NCBI GenBank assembly: GCA_937885475.1
Contig: CAKZZR010000149.1
Span: forward strand, 1-20,991
DNA length: 20,991 nt
Source of the DNA: an uncultured Treponema sp.
GTDB lineage: Bacteria > Spirochaetota > Spirochaetia > Treponematales > Treponemataceae
Direction of reading: 5' to 3'
In this document: positions 19,839-20,991 of the stretch, piece by piece
How positions within the stretch are numbered: position 1 is the stretch's first letter
Layout of the letters: the number at the start of each line of letters is the position of its first letter
Position numbers and translations under genes: made by a program
The notes under the pieces: generated by a model
Databases searched by the model: none
What the model saw: only the letters and a program-made list of their open reading frames with translations
Told to the model about the DNA's origin: nothing

Positions 19839-20777
19839 ATGAGCGACATCAAACAGAGTTCTTTGGAGCTGATTGGCGGCACACCGCTTTTGCAGTTGAA
19901 CGGCTATGCAAAAAAGGCCGGAGTTACAGACGCAACCATTCTTGCAAAGCTTGAATATCTGAATCCGGCGGGAAGCGTAAAGGATCGCGTTGCGCTTGCA
20001 ATGATTGAGGACGCAGAGGCAAAGGGGCTGCTTAAGGAAGGCTCAACAATCATCGAGCCAACCTCTGGAAACACAGGAATCGGACTTGCTGCCGTTGCCG
20101 CCGCAAAGGGCTACCGTGCAATCCTCACGCTTCCTGAAACCATGAGCGTTGAGCGCCGCAACTTGCTTAAGGCGTATGGCGCAGAAATCGTTCTTACCGA
20201 GGGCGCAAAAGGAATGAAGGGCGCAATCGCCAAGGCAGAGGAACTTCAGAAATCCATTCCGGGTGCAATCATTCCAGGTCAGTTCGTGAACCCGGCTAAC
20301 CCTGCGATTCATAAAAAGACTACAGGACCTGAAATCTGGAAGCAGACAGACGGAAAGGTTGACATCTTTGTTGCCGGAATCGGAACCGGTGGAACGATTA
20401 CCGGTGTCGGCGAATATCTTAAGGAGCAGAATCCAGCCGTAAAGGTTGTTGCCGTAGAACCGGCTACCAGCCCAGTGCTTTCAAAGGGCGTTTCTGGTCC
20501 GCACAAAATTCAGGGAATCGGCGCAGGCTTCATTCCTGACGTTCTGAATACAAAAATTTACGACGAAATCCTTGCCATTGAGAACGAGGACGCATTTGAA
20601 GAGGGTCGCGAGTTTGCCCGCAGCGAAGGAATTCTTGTAGGAATTTCAAGCGGTGCCGCTCTTAAGGCTGCACGCATCCTTGCGGAACGCCCAGAAAACA
20701 AAGGAAAGACAATCGTTGTTCTTCTTCCTGATTCTGGCGACCGCTATCTTTCTACGCCGCTTTTCAGTGATAACTAA
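19839..20777 (+). CDS. cysK: Cysteine synthase (O-acetylserine sulfhydrylase)
   Basis: This 312-residue enzyme makes cysteine from O-acetylserine and sulfide. It is a fold-type II pyridoxal-phosphate enzyme with Schiff-base lysine K48 in NPAGSVKDR, the substrate loop TSGNTG (75-80), a phosphate-binding GTGGTITG loop near 178-185, and the C-terminal LPDSGDRYLST motif. These match CysK rather than cystathionine beta-synthase, and the length is usual. AAGGAG precedes ATG 19839. It stands alone with its own terminator. The two operator dyads in its promoter, the same motif found before the LysR gene, the importer and the CoA ligase, indicate tight control, probably by sulfur or cysteine status. 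No cysE is present in the window. Confidence 0.95.
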   Translation: MSDIKQSSLELIGGTPLLQLNGYAKKAGVTDATILAKLEYLNPAGSVKDRVALAMIEDAEAKGLLKEGSTIIEPTSGNTGIGLAAVAAAKGYRAILTLPETMSVERRNLLKAYGAEIVLTEGAKGMKGAIAKAEELQKSIPGAIIPGQFVNPANPAIHKKTTGPEIWKQTDGKVDIFVAGIGTGGTITGVGEYLKEQNPAVKVVAVEPATSPVLSKGVSGPHKIQGIGAGFIPDVLNTKIYDEILAIENEDAFEEGREFARSEGILVGISSGAALKAARILAERPENKGKTIVVLLPDSGDRYLSTPLFSDN

Positions 20778-20793
20778 GGTTTCTTGAATACCC

Positions 20794-20827
20794 AAAAAAA
20801 TCCCGCGCCCAAAACGCGGGATTTTTT
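20794..20827 (+). terminator. Terminator after cysK
   Basis: A7-TCCCGCG, loop CCCAAAA, CGCGGGA-T6: a perfect 7-bp stem extended by A-T pairs. It lies 17 bases after the cysK stop. Confidence 0.9.
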
Positions 20828-20939
20828 ATGCTCCCTGCAATACCCGCTCTGCATTCTCTTGGTATTCTTGCTCCATGACAGGTCGAGCATTAGGGCAAAC
20901 GTATTATAAAATCTTGGCAGATTAAAGAAAGCGAGTTTT

Positions 20940-20991
20940 AAAAAAAATAGCGCGAAGGAGAGTTTGTGGCTTTCAAAAACACTTTGTTGTG
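20940..20991 (+). repeat. Left half of the structured repeat (copy D), cut by the window edge
   Basis: A8-TAGCGCGAAGGAGAGTTTG, then CTTTCAAAAACAC and TTTGTTGTG, match the left half of copy C almost base for base (one G/A-type difference in GTGG versus GCGG). The sequence ends inside helix P2. Confidence 0.85.

Noticed and set aside
1..20991. CRISPR array or insertion sequence as explanation of the repeats
   Set aside because: Copies lie kilobases apart in both orientations, have internal helices, and no cas or transposase gene is present.

Overview
The window looks like ordinary chromosomal DNA of an anaerobic bacterium. A treponeme (host- or gut-associated spirochaete) is my best guess, from the general look of the proteins and the dense short palindromic repeats; this is recall and I could not check it. 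Ferredoxin-dependent 2-oxoacid oxidoreductase genes fit an anaerobe. There is no phage, plasmid, tRNA, rRNA or CRISPR content. Nearly all genes serve amino-acid, acyl-CoA or purine metabolism.

Layout. 1-4190: a repeat end, a LysR-type regulator and a three-gene ABC importer of the SsuABC/TauABC type (binding protein, ATPase, permease). 4226-8171: a metal-dependent amidohydrolase followed by a tightly overlapping four-subunit 2-oxoacid:ferredoxin oxidoreductase (gamma, delta, alpha, beta). 8226-11781: a phenylacetate-CoA-ligase-type enzyme, an alpha/beta hydrolase and a class I aminotransferase. 11782-12221 (440 bases): a complete repeat element, a promoter, a leucine-rich leader peptide and an attenuator, then leuA and a Gfo/Idh/MocA oxidoreductase up to 14990. 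15048-18301: guaB and purA, divergent from a 438-base region (16557-16994) that holds both promoters and a second complete repeat. 18357-19535: argD on the minus strand. 19536-19838 (303 bases): the argD promoter, a shortened repeat, and the cysK promoter with two operators. Then cysK, its terminator, and the left half of another repeat at the window edge.

How the genes may work together. The oxidoreductase, acyl-CoA ligase and aminotransferase form a plausible route between organic acids, acyl-CoAs, 2-oxoacids and amino acids. A 17-bp dyad, CCTA-N9-TAGG (or a one-mismatch version), lies before the LysR gene, the ABC operon, the CoA-ligase gene and (twice) cysK, so these units may form one regulon. 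leuA appears to be controlled separately by classical ribosome-mediated attenuation.

The least expected content is non-coding. First, a complete leucine attenuator precedes leuA: a 14-residue peptide with five consecutive Leu codons, an antiterminator segment and a terminator. Second, a family of about 155-bp elements is present (six full, partial or deleted copies). They fold as a branched RNA with GNRA tetraloops and many compensatory changes between copies, and each of the four copies with an intact promoter-proximal end lies 35-50 bp upstream of the -35 box of a gene in the same orientation.
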